A DNA stretch of 64,000 nt from Gibbula magus (Eukaryota > Mollusca > Gastropoda > Trochida > Trochidae): positions 70,864,420 to 70,928,419 of the forward strand of contig OW388289.1 in assembly GCA_936450465.1 (NCBI GenBank). The letters are read 5' to 3'. A program made the translations under genes and the position numbers. Each line of letters starts with the position of its first letter. Position 1 is the first letter of the stretch. Of the stretch, positions 13,740-27,300 are shown piece after piece. The notes beneath the pieces were generated by a model. That model did not search any database. It saw only the letters and a program-made list of their open reading frames with translations, and was not told the origin of the DNA.

Positions 13740-13970
13740 AAGAAGGTTCATTATTAACCCCTACCTGTGGGTTCCAGAATAATCTTTTCAGCACAGTGCC
13801 ACCTATGGTTATCTAGTTCCAGCCAATACTCATAGGTTTCACCACAATGTATAGGCTCAATAGTGTTGCAGGCTTTCTTCCTGCAATGATACTAGCAGTG
13901 GTGATATACTCTAAATAGTGAAACACTCTTGAAAGCGGTGTTAAACCCCAAATCATCTGACTTAACCTTA
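13740..13970 (+). mobile_element. SINE, same family as 4.3 kb, head missing
   Basis: Contains GGTTTCACCACAATGTATAG, GCTTTCTTCCTGCAATGATAC, and a 3' end with CTCTTGAAAGCGGTGTTAAACC. That last motif resembles 3' ends of SINEs I associate with molluscs (from memory, unsearched). The tRNA-like head is not recognisable. Confidence 0.55.
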
Positions 13971-14676
13971 AAATAACCTGGGGGAGGCTATCTTTGACCA
14001 TGGGCCAATCCTGAGTTAATCACCCAATATAGTAATGACTTTGATTAAATGTAAATTGGCTACTCAGAATATTTATGAAATAACTCATCCAGCAGCTTAA
14101 TGTTAACAACCTTGAAACATGATCTAAATCTAAGAGAGCTGGTGCAAGTGGGTCCTTAAGCAGACAGCCAATATATTCTAGGAAAGAAGGCTTCAATATC
14201 AAAGCTTCATATGATGAGCTGGCCAGGTTATTACTTTATAACTGTTCAATCTAGTTATAAACTGGAGTACTGAAACAACCTGTGTTAATCAGACCACCAT
14301 CTGGACCGTGCACTCAATAGATTGAGTTACAAGAGCACTGTGTGTTAACATCCCTGCAGACTCCACTTTGATGGTGTGCTGTTCTAATGATTTATAGTTC
14401 ATGGTCTGCTTCCCCTTCAAAGATTTTAGATAGTTTGCCAGCATGCTTCAGTTGTTTCCATTGTCTAAATCATGTTTTCATACAACAGAACAACAGGTGA
14501 TTGCGCTAAGCAAAAACTAGGCCTTGCTTTTTTGCATTTCACAATAATCACATGTTTTGACATTTTTAAAACCACAATACACCCTGGTGTGTGAACTGAT
14601 AAGAAGGATACGGTCCTTCTACATTTGTGCAAGTACACTTGCCAAATTAATCTATTTCATTATAACATGATCTTAA

Positions 14677-15480
14677 AGGGGCAGTAGCAAATATTTTCGC
14701 TCAAATACAGTCTGATTAAAATCGACCTTGTTCCGAGGAATAAAATTTGCAAAAGTTTGCATCTGCCGGGATACGAACAGGTTCTGTAGATTCCTCGCCA
14801 CAAGGTCTGAGAACACCCCGTAAAGGCGTGTGTTCAGAACCAGTTTAGCGCAGCAAAACCCAGTCAAATAGCTGACCAATCACATCATAGTATTTAAACG
14901 GTTGCGGTTTTGAAAGCATTCGGAATAGACAAAAGGATAGCTGTTTGGAGTTATCTGCCCCTGGTTTCTCGCACCGAAAGCATTTGTTGGGCATCTTTTG
15001 ATTGGCTAGCTGAATTGCGCCCGAACACGCTAGTGTACGGGGTGCTTTCAGACGGTTTGGCGTGGAAACCCACGAACGAGTTCGTATCCCGGTAGATGCA
15101 CTATTTTGCATTTTTTATTCCACGGAAAACCGTCGATTTTAATCAGACTGGCTCAAATAAGTCGATGAAATGTATTTGAAAAATAATTTCACCAATCGTA
15201 AAACACCCTTCTCTCTTCGGAAAATCAAGCTAAAAATGAGCGTACATGGCTCAGTAAAACCATGGGAATCGTTTTTCTCATTCGAAATAATAAAATGTGT
15301 TCACAATAAAATGGCCGCTTTGCATTTTGCTTTAAACGCAACACCGTTATTACTACTATGGATAATTGGTTTGTGAATTAAGATGCTTTACCCTGTAAAG
15401 TAAATTTAAATGGCACAAACTATCATTATAAATAGGTAATTTGAAAAAAAAAATTTTGCAAAAAACGTGCTACTGCTCCT
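14677..15480 (+). mobile_element. TTAA-flanked MITE, family A copy 1 (interrupted)
   Basis: The ends are AGGGGCAGTAGCA and, reverse-complemented, AGGAGCAGTAGCACG, with TTAA directly outside at 14673-14676 and 15481-15484. TTAA duplication is characteristic of piggyBac-type insertion, so a piggyBac-related MITE is likely. The body matches the 354-bp copy at 48.0 kb, but this copy is split by a 443-bp insertion at 14708-15150. No transposase. Confidence 0.85.
14708..15150. mobile_element. 443-bp foldback element nested in family A MITE, 9-bp target duplication
   Basis: It starts CAGTCTGATTAAAATCGAC and ends with the exact complement GTCGATTTTAATCAGACTG. About 71 bp of each end pair (14708-14778 with 15080-15150), and weaker inverted similarity continues inward to roughly 14880 and 14990. 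Direct repeats GCTCAAATA flank it at 14699-14707 and 15151-15159. The empty site is preserved in the copy at 48.05 kb. Long TIRs plus a 9-bp duplication fit a Mutator-like non-autonomous element. The arms contain GTTCGTATCCC, one base from a tRNA B box. The open frames inside are not convincing genes. Confidence 0.88.
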
Positions 15481-15484
15481 TTAA

Positions 15485-17965
15485 AGCATCAAATATACAT
15501 TGTGTGCAAAACATCTTTCAGACAAATGTTTAGTTTCTGAAAAATTATTTGTTTCCTTATTTTAAAAATTCTAAATTTGAATGAAAATTATAATAGAATA
15601 AAAATGAGCATCTGAGATCTTTTCACTTTAACTCTGTAGTTTTGTTATAGACAGTAGTGAAATGTTCAAAGAGGGGGATTCACTTATTGAGGTAGGGAGA
15701 AGGGCACCTTGGCCATGGGGGGAGGGGATGGACAGATGAATGAATTGAGACAGAGTTGCCATGCAGCGCTTCTTTGTACCAGCCTCCCTGTGTCTCTGAC
15801 ACTTCGTTCATGAAAATCAAGAGAGACAAGTAGAGTTGCAGGTCATTGTTGTATCACATCAGCAATAGACTGGCATACATGCACTACTTGAACCCTGGAT
15901 ATATCATGCAGTCTCAAACTGTTTTAATGCAGGCTGAAATTGAACAGTAGAATTCTGAAAGATATTGGCTGATAATGGAAGTATGAGACGCACCATGTAA
16001 TTCAATGTTTCTTCAAACTTTACTGGAATTGAGACACAGACTTCTAAAAATATTTGAAAATGGAATTGAATAACATAGAATGATTGATTTACAAGCACTT
16101 TTGGAAAATTGGTTATGCCCTTACATGGTCTCTCTCACTCTCTTGTTGTCTGTATGAGGTTTGAAAATCATGGAATTGGTCCTGTTATAAATTTGTATAA
16201 GAAGGTTCTACAAGGTTTCTATCTTCAAGAGGAAGTGAAACCACATATCCATTTACATCCTAAAAAATAAAGCACTGATAAAATATCTGAAATGTTGTGA
16301 AGGAAGTTTCAGAGGGCATGTATGTAATGACTGCTACAATTAATATATTTTATAGCAGTGAAAATATGAAGTTATGAATCTTTAACAAAGATCAAAAGTC
16401 AAACAGAGCACTTATGCTCACAAGAACATCGATAAATGAACATTTTGGCTATCGTTGAATTCAAGAACTGTTATAATTATCAATTAAATTCAAGGATTCA
16501 TTTTTCATTTTCAAGTTTTTAGCACATTAAGTTTAACTTTTCAGGATATTATTGGTCTCTATTAATCAATCAGGTTAATCAAACGTGTTAAATTTTGGGA
16601 ATATATCATATAGTTTCTATTCATTTTCTTAAGGTTTGATTGAAAAGTTAATTAGTACCAAACCATTCCTGAGTAGCCAAATTTCAGGAATCATAAATCA
16701 AGAATGGGAAATATCTGGAGGTACTGAGCAAAGGGCGGACAATAGGCATCCTTGTAACAATATCATATACTGCACTAGCAAGTAATAGTTTAAAGGGCAA
16801 AAGCAAAAACCCTATTTCATCATTATCAAGTTTTATATTCTTTGACAGTTCACCTACTTAGATCTAAAATAATACACAAGTTTTGCATTGACAGTACAGG
16901 GTTTTTTCAACTTGATTTTTCCAAAAAATGTCCATTTACGTAATTCAGAAAAGGAAGCCATGTGTAACTTTAAAAGGAAAAGTTACTTCTATGATTTGGA
17001 ATCCTCTAGACATGTAGCCTCATATTGTATAGATATAGCTGAGAATTCCCTATCAGTCATGTATACTGTCAGGATCTAGCCTTTCTGTCTTGCTCTGATG
17101 TATACCAGGGTTCTGCATTGAAGCCATCTACATGGAGAGAAAGCTTTCTGATGCAATATTCCAATGGGTAAACTTGGAGAGGATGGATACTACTAAAATG
17201 TCTTGTATGGATTATTCATGCTGTGAGAGTGCCTTGTCTTGAAATCCAGGAGTTAAATTCAACATTGCATGTTGCTGTACTTCACTTCACTGTGAAATGA
17301 AAGAGAAATGGAAATGGAAAATAATTAGAAATTCATGTTGCTATGGAATTTTTCTTTGAAGAAGGTTATTTTGCATATACATGTTTTGAGAAGTGCTTTC
17401 AGCATCTAATGTTACCTCAAATGGTTCAATCTTCAATGTCGGTCAGTAGAAAGGATGGATTTTGAGAAAGACTGGTGATAAAAATGAAAGTGATTGCTAA
17501 TAATGACCCTTGCATAAACACTGTTATCCTTTTATATGAACAAGCATCCATAATTCAATTCAAGGGATTTACACATAGAGCACTTTAAGCATTTATTTCA
17601 ACATTTCAAATCTTATTGTTGTGTGGCCTGGCCCATTCCAAAAGCCACATGGTAGGGTAGGTATAAATTTATTCATTAAACTATGAAGGGGGCCTAAGAA
17701 CCAAGTTGACCTCTAACATAGCAACAAAAAGAATTGAAACTATGATCATTGACAAGTGTTTAAAATATCTAACTGTGCCTTTTCTTCAATTGTGTTGAAT
17801 GTTGTAAGGGCTCATAGATTAATTACTGAAATATTTCAATAGATCTTGAAAGTCTTGATGTCTAAACTCTTGAGGATTCTTCACTTTAAATACTTTAAAT
17901 TTCTTAAAAAAATCATTTTCAAGTAAGACCTTTTAAAAAAGGCACTGTATTCAATATAATAATGA
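15485..17965. other. Non-coding stretch, no supported feature
   Basis: No coding signal or strong repeat recognised on either strand. Confidence 0.45.
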
Positions 17966-17967
17966 AG

Positions 17968-18078
17968 CACCCCATCCCTCTCCTCTCCCCTACCCTACCC
18001 CTCCCCTTCACCCTACCCTCCCCCTTCCCCTCCCGACCTACCCTTCCCTACCCTACCCTACCCTACCATACCCTACCC
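17968..18078. repeat. C-rich polypyrimidine tract with CCCTA units
   Basis: About 110 bp of almost pure pyrimidine plus A on the + strand, with CCCTACCCTA units clearest at 18035-18078 and CCCTCCCC-type blocks before them. The minus strand is correspondingly G-rich (TAGGG runs). It may be an expanded pentamer microsatellite. Confidence 0.85.
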
Positions 18079-18084
18079 AGGGTC

Positions 18085-21000
18085 TTCAGTTTTGCTATTA
18101 ACCTCTTACTTTCACTGTGAAGGATATAGTGTATTTCAAGCCCATCTGCTACCATAGAATTTCTGTAGGTTTCAGTCATCTCACCTTCATTGTGGCCACC
18201 AGGTTTTTAAAAAAAACAAGAAAATGTCATTTTCTTATAATTTTTTATGAGCCAAGGCGTTTAGGTAATACATCAAAAATGGTAATAAAGCAATACATTT
18301 GAGTGTATTGAGAAATGGTCAAACTCTACCGAAGTATCTTAGAAGGAAACAACTTCTGAAATCTGTATTTTTATCTTGTCTCTCTATACATATTAAATAC
18401 CACATGAATCAGAACTGTTTATCAAAGTACCAAATGACGGGGTTTAGATCATGATATTCAGGGACCATATTTATCATGCTCTGAGGTTTTAACTACTTAT
18501 CAAAGTCATGTTGCACTAGGACCAAACCATTACAAAGTGTCATTAAAGTAATATGTCTTCAAACCTACATACATGTCATAATCATGTCTATTCTGAGGCC
18601 CCATATGTTTTTACATTTTCAAGTTTAAATTTGTCTTCTCTGCAAATTGTTAGTTCAAAATCCTGTTGTTCTAGGACGAAACCTGTCCTAAGGTAGGACG
18701 CTTCAACCTCTGGGATGCTCTATTTTGAGGTACTATAGGTATGTGACCAAGTTACAGTGTCCTTAGACCAACCCAACCTAGACATAAGCAAGTACTCTAA
18801 GGTTCAGGTCTTTAAACATAAAGAATAGGTTCTTAATTTAGGGACAAAGTTAGTTCAACACACATCAAATATAGCAATCTATATTCCATGTCTTCAATCA
18901 TCTTACTCTTCTGGGAGCAATGAAACCCATCAACTGGGTCCATAGCTGTCAACCGAAGAGAGGTGGAGGAGTGAGAACTTGGTTTCAGGGGTATAGTCTT
19001 AGGTCATTGAGTTTAAATGCTTTAACATGACAAATGAATGAGAGGGGACAGATATTTCACATCCTTATTTCAGACACCATATGTCTAGTGTCAGCAGAGA
19101 GGTCAGATCGCTCAAACAAGCACCAAGACCAAATGTCATGTTGCTCCAAGACCAACCTGGGCCACTATCCAATGATAACCAGGTCAGGCTGGGAATCCAG
19201 GGGACAATATTTCAGACATGCCTGTACGCACCAAGCAAATTTCAACCAAATCTTCAAAGGATTTCAATTGCGTTTTCTCATACAGATCATATAAAGTTGA
19301 ATTTAGTGGAGTTCTTTTGGAATTAGATCTCACTGGTGAGCGATGGAATGTGAAAATTTATCTCCTTGACAATGCAAGGGAACCATTTGTTACATGTGTG
19401 TCTTTGTACTTTATGGCCTTAAGGTTGTTGCATGCCTTCCAAGGAGAAACCAGTTTCCTCTTAAAACAGGAGAAGAAAGTGATGTCCTCAAAGCTTTTGT
19501 TTTTATTATCCTGAAGGGCAAGTGGTAAGGCTGAACATGCGTTAGACTGACACTCAGTCTCTGAAGAACTTCTTCTTGAAGAAAATATAAGTAATAGTTC
19601 CTCAAATCTTGTAACAAAATGATGCCTCAGAGAATTAAGATCTTCAGACAGGAATCAGAGAAGAATGAGGATTCCGAGACCTGAAGTTAGAAGAATCAGG
19701 ATTCTCAGAACTTATTAGAAGAATTCTTACCAGAGTCTACCCTATCTGAAGATGGGTGATGTAGGAGATCTAATGATTTAGAGAGAGAGCAAGCAAGGGA
19801 CGGACTTGAGCAGTGGGTATCAGCTCCAGCAACACTGATTGTGATCCTATTGCTCTCTGCCTTCCAACAGAGTCGTTATGCACCAAATGTAATGGCTTGC
19901 TATGCATTATTTATGGTGGGCTCTTTCTTCAAGTTTGGTATGTTTCTTTATCACACTTTGATGTAATAACCTTGCAATCAAGAGAGTTTCCATAAGCAGT
20001 TACTTTGAATATAAATTAAGATGTAGACGTTTGATGGAAGGAATAAGGTTTACACATTGATCTTGCATTTAGTTCAGCGCATTTGCTACAGCCTCTATAT
20101 TCATGTTTTAGCTTTCTTGTTAATGCTATGAGAGCAGGACGATGAGAGACACAAACATGAACATCATGTGTTGAAACATGCTTGATAGGAATAAATCAAG
20201 AATCTTGAATTTCGTCAAAATATGTCATACTTCATCAGGATTCGAAATTATGATCATGATATGTGAAAATATGGTTGGTTAGTAAAATGTATTGATCAAT
20301 AGCCAAAAGGAATAGTTAAAATACAACAATATTATTGTGTATGTATTTGTCTAGCATGAATTGATTTGACTAGTATTCAGAGAGGTCAGTTTCATTCCCT
20401 GTTATTATCAGAGATCGATAAACAATGGTTGCCTTAAATTTATTTGGCTTGTGTTTTTGGCTTTGCAGGTTTGAAGATGAAAAGAAATTTTATCTGAAAA
20501 AGCCTGTGCTGCAATGGTGCTATTGAACTTTAAAGTGTTTTGTTTATATATACGCCTTATCAGTATAATATTCATAAATCATTTATAGAACATTGGAATC
20601 AAGTGACCATCGTGATCTCTGTAGTTAGGCAATGGGTTGTATACGTTACACTTGTAGTAAAGACTAGTACTATGATATTTTTAACTAATTTAAATATATG
20701 TAAGGTTTGACCTCTGGTATGATTATAAAAAGGTGTGTTACAGAACCATAAACATGACTCAGAGTATGTTTACATTGTTCCTATTCATATCCATGTCTTC
20801 AGAGCCCAGAAATAAAAAGTAGTGTTTGTTAACAACACAACAGGGTTGGAGTTTGTTTCCACATGCAGTAACTATATGGCTTAGTACTCTATACTTGTAT
20901 TTTTAACAACATTAAGGTATATAAGATTCATAAATATCTAAACTCAAACAATGGGCAAGTTAAGCAAAGTTTTAAGAGGCACACCCTAGACCCTAGATTA

Positions 21001-21175
21001 AGAAAAAATCCTTAGCAAAGTAATTATTTTCTTTCATAATTAACATCTTGTTTATTGTGAATTTCACATTTCACCAAGTTTTATGAATTCTATGATCTCT
21101 GGCTCATGGTCATATTTCCTTATCTTTAACTTCATGGGTGAATTTCAGACAAGTGTAATTGTTACTTTATGCTCC
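18085..21175. other. Non-coding stretch with faint recurring motif
   Basis: No gene is supported. A degenerate motif like GTTGCACTAGGACCAAACC recurs at about 18510, 18663, 18755 and 19140 with uneven spacing, perhaps the remains of an old tandem repeat. Confidence 0.3.
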
Positions 21176-21308
21176 GGGGCCAGGGTACCATTCCACTAAC
21201 CAATCTTAGGGCTAAGATCAATCTTAGGGCTAAGATTAATCTTAGCCAATGATAAATGATGGGCTTACAATTGATCTTAGGGTTAAGATTGGTTAATGGA
21301 ACGGCCCC
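21176..21308. mobile_element. 133-bp hairpin element
   Basis: The left end GGGGCCAGGGTACCATTCCA and the right end, reverse-complemented as GGGGCCGTTCCATTAACCAA, form an imperfect inverted repeat. The interior repeats CTTAGGGCTAAGAT several times, so the whole segment can fold into one long stem. Best read as a small MITE. Confidence 0.65.
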
Positions 21309-21309
21309 C

Positions 21310-24300
21310 TGAACATTATTTCATTACTGTATTATAGAGTAAAATTTAACCTAAGTTTGTGGAAGACAAATGTAACTATATCACTTATTGCTCTTTACAT
21401 CCCCTCAGCCCCTTATTGATCTGGTGAGGGACAGCAATTCAAAGTGAATATGTCTGATGAGAGTAAGGAGATGATACATATCCCTCTCCCGGGACCACTC
21501 TGAATATTTACTTTACTCGGGCAACTCCTTCAACAAGCAAAAACAGACTCACATGATGCAGTTAGTAAGGGAGAGCAGTTTTTTTAATCGTGGATAATTT
21601 GATATATTTGTCTGAATATACCCTAAGGTGAACTGCACCTATGGGAATTAGATAGAATTAATCATTTGAAATCCTGCTAGAAAAGTGTGACCTTTCGATA
21701 CGGAGGAATAGTGGATGTCAAGTGTCAACTTGTATGAAATAGCATGCAAGAATGAAATCTACTTTACACTGAATATACCGATAATACTGGCATCTTCATT
21801 TGGATCATGGCATCAACAGGGCTAGGATATGGAGATCTACAGAACTATCGTCACTGAATATAGCTTGTAGTCATTCTCCTCTTACTTATAACACTTATAG
21901 AATTTTGTTATCCTATTATAAGGACCAATATCTAAAGAGTTGTTTCTCTAGTTTCAAAGGACATTTATCTAACATTACCTATAGTTATCCAACATTACAA
22001 CGAATACCGTAAATCCTTGAATAATCGCCTGCCTTGAACAATCGCCTGCCTTGAATAATAGCCGGGTCAGATTGGTGTTTGAATTTAATAATTATTACCA
22101 GTTACACTGAAAGTGATACGGAAATCTGACAGAAAATGTAAAACTTTTCTGAACATTACGGCATTGATGAAATAGCTATTGGAAAATCTAATAACAAGAT
22201 TTATTGGTGAGAAGTTTTGACTTAATTTGATGTAAATCGTTACTTCAAAATCTGTAAAAAGAGTGGTAATGTATGAAATTTAATAGAACATGTATCATTT
22301 TAAAGTTTCAAAATATGGCGCTGCTGAAAATATTTCTAAAATGACATTATATGAAGAGTTGTAGCTCCATTTGATGGAATAGTTACATTACATCCATAAA
22401 CAAGGTTTTAGAATAGTGGATTTGTCATTTAAAACTTAATTTTATATAATATTTATATTTCTAAAAGTTATTGACAAGTATATTGGTGAAGACTTTTACT
22501 TAATTTGATGGAATAATTTTTCAAATTATGAAGAAGAATTGTTGAAGGTTTATTTGTGACTTGATTAATATTGTTCCTGTTGAAATGAGAAAGGGAGATG
22601 AGTTTTGAGAGAAGCTGTTAATACACAATTTCTATGTTGAGTCAGTAAACAGTAAAACCAGGCCTGCTCATAGCAATCAATGTCTTCAAGAGTTATTATT
22701 TCTTGTGTTCCCTTAGAAACGGTTTCCGTCTTGGTCGGAATATTATATAAATATGTAATTATCATAAGCATGCAAGTCAAATTATTTAATAAAGAAGCAC
22801 AAACTTGATAATAACATCATCAGAGAGACCTTGGCAATGTCGGACTTCTTCTAAAGATAGATAACAGTTATATAACACAACAGAGCCCAGATATATGCCA
22901 TGCCTTATTATCTTTTATTGAGTTTATGATGGTAATTACAAAACACTTATAGACCATTTCCAATTAAGGAAGGCTTGTAAATCAAGAACCATTTAAGTCA
23001 CTGCATATATCTTTAAATGTTGGTTACTGTGTTTGTAGTTTATTGACATGTAAAACTGAGAATTGTGTACAGGAGGCAACGAGTCTGCAACTGTTGCTTT
23101 GACTTATAGAGAAAGAGTAAAAGGTTGTCAAACCTGATAACTGGAAATCAAACATGCAGTACAGTGAAAGAAACCTTCGTCTCTATGAGTAAATGTAATA
23201 AAAGTTGTCTTTGAGAGTTGAAGGCGAGTCATAGGTGGATCCAGAGTTCATTAGGTAATTGAAAAGGTTTGGTAGGAGGGTCACCTTTTTACATGCAAAA
23301 TGGGAACCGCTACTGGCAGTTTTCTTTCTCGTATCTTGGCAAGTAGTCATGTGCATAGCTTAGTAAACTAAGTAAACTGAGTAGCCACTTGAAGTTCAGC
23401 AAGAATATTCATGGTTTATTACTGGACAGGTGACTGCTCAAAGATTATATCCAAAAGTTTTGAAGTGTTGATTCACCAACCCACACACAGACATGATTTT
23501 AGACTTTTGGTGTAGTTAGAGATAAAAATAATTAAAACTTTGTACAAGGGAAAAAGGAATCATTCTATCATCCCTACGGAGTTGATACCATGATATGCAG
23601 ACTGAATGATGAAAAACACCATTGTCCACCATTGAAGATACTGTAGTCAGCAAGTTAATAAACTCAAAGAAATACTTCTCATTCTTTCGATAAAAACTCA
23701 GAACACATGTGCGCTTTAATCCACGACTTTGTGAACTTGAAAAGTTTAATATACTTTCCAGTTAAACTTCAACCCCCAAGAGTCTATTAGTCAAGGATCA
23801 GCATATAAAGATTTCTGGAAGCTGCTTTCAGAGTATAGCGTCTACTGAAAGACAATTCATTAAAGACTCACAGGAACAATCAGCAGTTTTAAACTTTGCT
23901 CCTCAATCTTAATAGGCAATTTCCAGCAGGAGTCTTCCTATTTAGTCACAGTGTCAATTATCCTCATACAGCAGTCAAGTGTTGGAGAGCAATACCGCTA
24001 TTTTACAACTCTCATTATGACTTGCATCTCCACTTAATAAGTTTCCCCAAGAGAGCCATCAAGACTGCAGTTGATGTAATATGAACACACATTTTCTTCA
24101 TACCAAGCTTATTCATCTCTTATGTACATGTAACTATCCTTCAAACAGAAGCACTTAACTGGTTGAGACCGCATGTACAGTTATTGCATGTTCAGATTAC
24201 ATGTGCAATGGTTATTCTTCATCCCCCTCCCCAGGGACTGATAGTTCCTCTTACACTGAACACGTTTTCCTTCTGAATGTGTGGGCAGGCTACTTTTATT

Positions 24301-27300
24301 GGACATGTCAGTTCTAGCAGTTAACTTATATTGAAATTGGACTGGATATTCTCAGCATCCTAAATGAGCAGCTTCTGTGCAGATAATAAATATTGGTTAT
24401 ATTCTTCAAAGACATCTTCAGCACTACAGATGCTGCTGTGAAGACAGTAACTCCAGAGATGGAATATTGTCCAAAGGTATACACAGCAAGTAACGATTTC
24501 TATCACTTGTCTTCAAGATTTTCGTGTAACGGTGAACTTTATTGCATATCAATATTCTTTGTATATCTTCAGGGCTACATGTAGCCGTTTCAGAATATAT
24601 ATTAAATACATACTTGATCCAAAAGTCTTGAAAAGACGTAACTGGTTCTATTGTTCACATCTCCAGATATTTTCTATAACCATGTACTTTATTGACAGAC
24701 ATTCTTCATATGTCTACATGGATGTAGCAGTATCTGCATACCAGTGGATAGTAAATTCATCTTGGATGTAAGCTGTATGTCTCTAGAACTACTGCTTTGT
24801 TAGATTTATGTCTGGCGTTTCCTGTAATACCCGGTAGTGATGTTCAAGACTTATCATCTTGTCACTGTAGAAATGGTATCTTAAGTTTTATCAATGGATA
24901 TATACCCTTTGTAATCAGATATAGTCTCTATTTGTCTCAATGACTACAAGTGTTTGTTATAATAACTTATATTTACATACACATAAATACATATGCATTG
25001 TTCAACCAGAACTAGCACATTAATAAAGTCGAATTATGTAAATTGTTATCTATGGATGCAGTGAGATTATAACCACAATTAACAAAAATGAAAGCTACAA
25101 GTTAAATGTCATTTTAATTATTTTTTTTGTCATTGATAGTTATTCCTACATTATATTTTGATAGAAATACCTCAAACCATATAATAGGATGACAAAAGTT
25201 TCTTTACCTGTACATGTACTGGGATATATCTGCATTGATCTCTTGCACTACGAGCTGTGATATTGCATTAAACAATATTATATGTTCTGAGCTAGCAGTT
25301 AAATCACATTTACTTATCTCTGTCAAACAATAAACCTTGTCTCAGTGCCCCACTACAAGGAACTTTTATATCTGTCAATATCTCTTTGTGGTTTCAAGAA
25401 CAAGTTCATTATTTTAAGAAGGGCAATTAAAAATATATATGTCATCAAACAGTATGAGGTTTGTCATATAAACAAAAGCTTTATCACAGTTCTTTTAAAC
25501 AGTAAGTTTAATTTTGTCTAATTCTTACAGGATATGGTAGTCATTAATCAACTGTAGCTGTAAAACGAACTGACAACATTAACTAAACTACTTTATTTTC
25601 ATAATGAAATACATTCATCATCCACAAAACCATGATTAATGAAAAGCAGTGTTTTTCCTTGCTGTAATAATTACACATGTTATATCAATCAGCAACTGCA
25701 GATGCTTCAGACATAAATTACCTGACAGAAAACATATCAATATGTCAGAATCACAGCATTTACCATTAACTTTTGGCAAGGAAGATTCTTTCAAAAGACT
25801 AAAATCCCTTTCATTTATTCATTTATCATTTATTCAACAAGATTAATGTATTCATACAGGAATCTTAAAACATTAAATAGAAGATTTGGGAGATAGAATT
25901 AACATATCCGAATTAAAATAATTAATAAAATACGTCGAACGAATTCACATAAAAGAGAATATATCTATATCTATTCAAAAATCAAAATCACAAAGGCATA
26001 ATTTACATACAATTATTTACAACTTTGAATAGTTGTAAAAACAATGAGATCTTATAAATATGAAAAATGACAAAATCTGCCTAATTTTATTAGAAGGTAT
26101 AACCCCTGATTAGATAAAGTCTTCATTTACATAAAACAAGTGACTAATAAAAAGGACATACATAATGTGAAACAAAATATGAACAATAATTTAATTACTT
26201 TATGTGGCCTAGCAATTATTCATAAAAAAGAACCATTGCAGGATTTGAAAGTAAAATAAGTATTACACTTACTATACACCTTGATGTGTGTAACACACAT
26301 TCAAATAATCAAGTCCAAAGTCATAATTTTTAGTGAAAACTCTTAGCTTAAAATATGAAGTATTTATAAAGAAATGTTCAAACTCTCCATTCAATTTAAA
26401 CTTTCAATAGGTTTTGTGGTTTGAAATCTCCTCTTGAAAAAAATAACCCTACTTCACATCTTCATATCTTTCAAAGCTTATTTTTTTTCAATCTGATGTT
26501 TACAACCTAATTTACTTTTCCTTTTATGATTATTTATTGATCATGTTGATGTTGCATGAAATAGTCAGATGTTTGAGAAATTGCTGCATGAAATATATCT
26601 TTTGAAAGAGAATATGACACCTATCCCCTCCAGATTCACTGGCAAGATGTAGTAAAAATATGGGCAAATGGAAGGAGGCTGGAGGAAGGAGGCAGTTGAT
26701 GTGTCTCACTTTTATGTGCTAGAAGCACGTCTCTCATAGCAATGAATAAAGTGGACTGAATCCCGAGACCTTAAAAACAGGAAGGGATAAAACAGTGTTA
26801 CTGGCCTATTGATTATGTATATTTTGATTTGAGAAACTAATATATATGCATACTGATGTTTGCCTTTCATATTAAAAGGTCGTTAATCGATTTAGACAAA
26901 TCTCTGGTGTGGACGCGTGCTTCTTTGCTCTTTTAGAATATCGATCTTGATCTGATTATTGACAGGTACGTGTTTGCGTAATGTCCTGTATTGTGTCCAT
27001 GAATTTCAAAAAGAATCCGCATAACATCGCTGAAGCGTCGCTAAGTTGACCCTAGAACTTGTTGGATCTCCATATATGGAAATTTGATGTCACCTGGAAG
27101 TGCTGAAGTAGATTTGGAAGTTTTTCTCAAGTAGACTCTGCTGGAGCAGAAATATCTTCCAAACCTCTCGCCAATCTCATCTTCGAGAAAAAACTGTATT
27201 TACAATAAATATCCTGAGAAAAATACTGTACTGAAAGAGACACTTCGAACAATTGGACAAGTTTGGATTCACACCATCGTCCTTGCCGTGCACTGCCAGT

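Noticed and set aside
14845..15111. 88-codon minus-strand frame and a 61-codon plus-strand frame
   Set aside because: Both lie within the arms and loop of the 443-bp foldback element, which explains the sequence without a protein.
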